Assembly: GCA_902475025.1 (NCBI GenBank)
Contig: CABRXX010000031.1
Span: forward strand, 1-30,088
Origin: Merdiplasma sp905207905
GTDB taxonomy: Bacteria > Bacillota > Clostridia > Lachnospirales > Lachnospiraceae
Reading direction: 5' to 3'
DNA: 30,088 nt
The notes below the pieces were generated by a model. That model was not told the DNA's origin. It saw nothing but the letters and a program-made list of their open reading frames with translations, and did no database searches. The position numbers and the translations under genes were made by a program. This document shows, piece by piece, positions 29,773-30,088 of this stretch (its first letter is position 1; the number at the start of each line of letters is the position of its first letter).

Positions 29773-30088
29773 ATGGGAAAAATTATCGGTATTGACTTAG
29801 GTACAACCAACAGCTGCGTAGCAGTGATGGAGGGCGGAAAGCCCGTAGTGATCGCCAACACAGAGGGAGCAAGAACTACACCGTCTGTCGTTGCATTTAC
29901 AAAAAACGGAGAGCGTCTGGTAGGTGAGCCGGCAAAGCGTCAGGCTGTTACCAACGCAGATAAGACCATCTCTTCTATTAAGAGACATATGGGTACGGAT
30001 TACAGAGTAGCCATTGATGATAAGAAATATTCTCCACAGGAGATTTCCGCTATGATCCTGCAGAAGATGAAGGCAGATGCAGAGGCTT
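29773..30088 (+). CDS. dnaK: Molecular chaperone DnaK (partial, cut by window end)
   Basis: Only the first 105 codons are present. The sequence GKIIGIDLGTTNSCVAVMEGG gives the phosphate-1 motif of the Hsp70 ATPase domain (DLGTTNS), and EGARTTPSVVAFTKNGERLVGEPAKRQAV with SIKRHMG and YSPQEISAMILQKMK continues the DnaK pattern (motifs in parts). The ATG follows AGGAGG at 29758-29763. Third gene of the CIRCE-regulated operon; dnaJ would be expected beyond the window. Confidence 0.95.
   Translation, partial: MGKIIGIDLGTTNSCVAVMEGGKPVVIANTEGARTTPSVVAFTKNGERLVGEPAKRQAVTNADKTISSIKRHMGTDYRVAIDDKKYSPQEISAMILQKMKADAEA

Overview
The window reads as chromosomal DNA of an anaerobic, spore-forming Firmicute, most likely a Lachnospiraceae member (class Clostridia). 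Evidence: Gram-positive RBSs and SigA promoters; spore genes (spoVAD, spoVAE, gpr, spoIIP, a SASP-like gene); the gene order holA - rpsT(reverse) - gpr - spoIIP - lepA - hemW; and a CIRCE-controlled hrcA-grpE-dnaK operon. Genus-level assignment is not possible from the sequence alone.

Layout. 1-1260: an ISL3-type transposase gene (reverse), ends unresolved, lacking an ordinary start codon. 1320-3300: a self-contained GntR(YtrA-type)/ABC ATPase/permease operon with its own promoter, dyad operators and terminator. 3311-5383: NAD-type malic enzyme and a small nitroreductase. 5487-5662: a single tRNA-Glu(CTC) with its own promoter and terminator, followed by a structured non-coding element. 5795-8708: MATE exporter, then spoVAD-spoVAE under what looks like a SigG promoter that overlaps the MATE stop codon; spoVAC is absent here. 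8721-13000 (reverse): a tight three-gene unit of acyl-CoA carboxyltransferase, MBOAT O-acyltransferase and an SGNH-like membrane-anchored partner, probably an envelope or exopolysaccharide acylation system. 13020-13210: a gene-free block of nested hairpins resembling a dispersed repeat.

13288-16752: a VanR/VanS-like two-component system, a VanY-like D,D-carboxypeptidase (no vanHAX) and a SASP-like gene containing an 18-bp tandem repeat and preceded by a SigG-like promoter. 16811-18360: a secreted SH3/NlpC-P60 wall hydrolase with a strongly acidic 12-residue repeat linker. 18405-22643: a small membrane protein, holA, rpsT on the opposite strand (TTG start), gpr and spoIIP (SigE-like promoter). 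22751-26957: lepA, hemW and a YitT-family membrane protein. 27014-27772 (reverse): an anchored GDSL/SGNH hydrolase. 27918-30088: SigA promoter plus a perfect CIRCE operator, hrcA, grpE and the start of dnaK, cut by the window edge.

Themes: sporulation and germination (SpoVA channel parts, GPR protease, SASP-like protein, SpoIIP), cell-wall sensing and remodelling (VanRSY-like set, NlpC/P60, MBOAT/SGNH) and core housekeeping or heat-shock functions. The least conventional parts are the carboxyltransferase-MBOAT-SGNH unit, the repeat-bearing SASP-like gene and the two structured intergenic elements. No unmistakably new defence or mobile system is visible.
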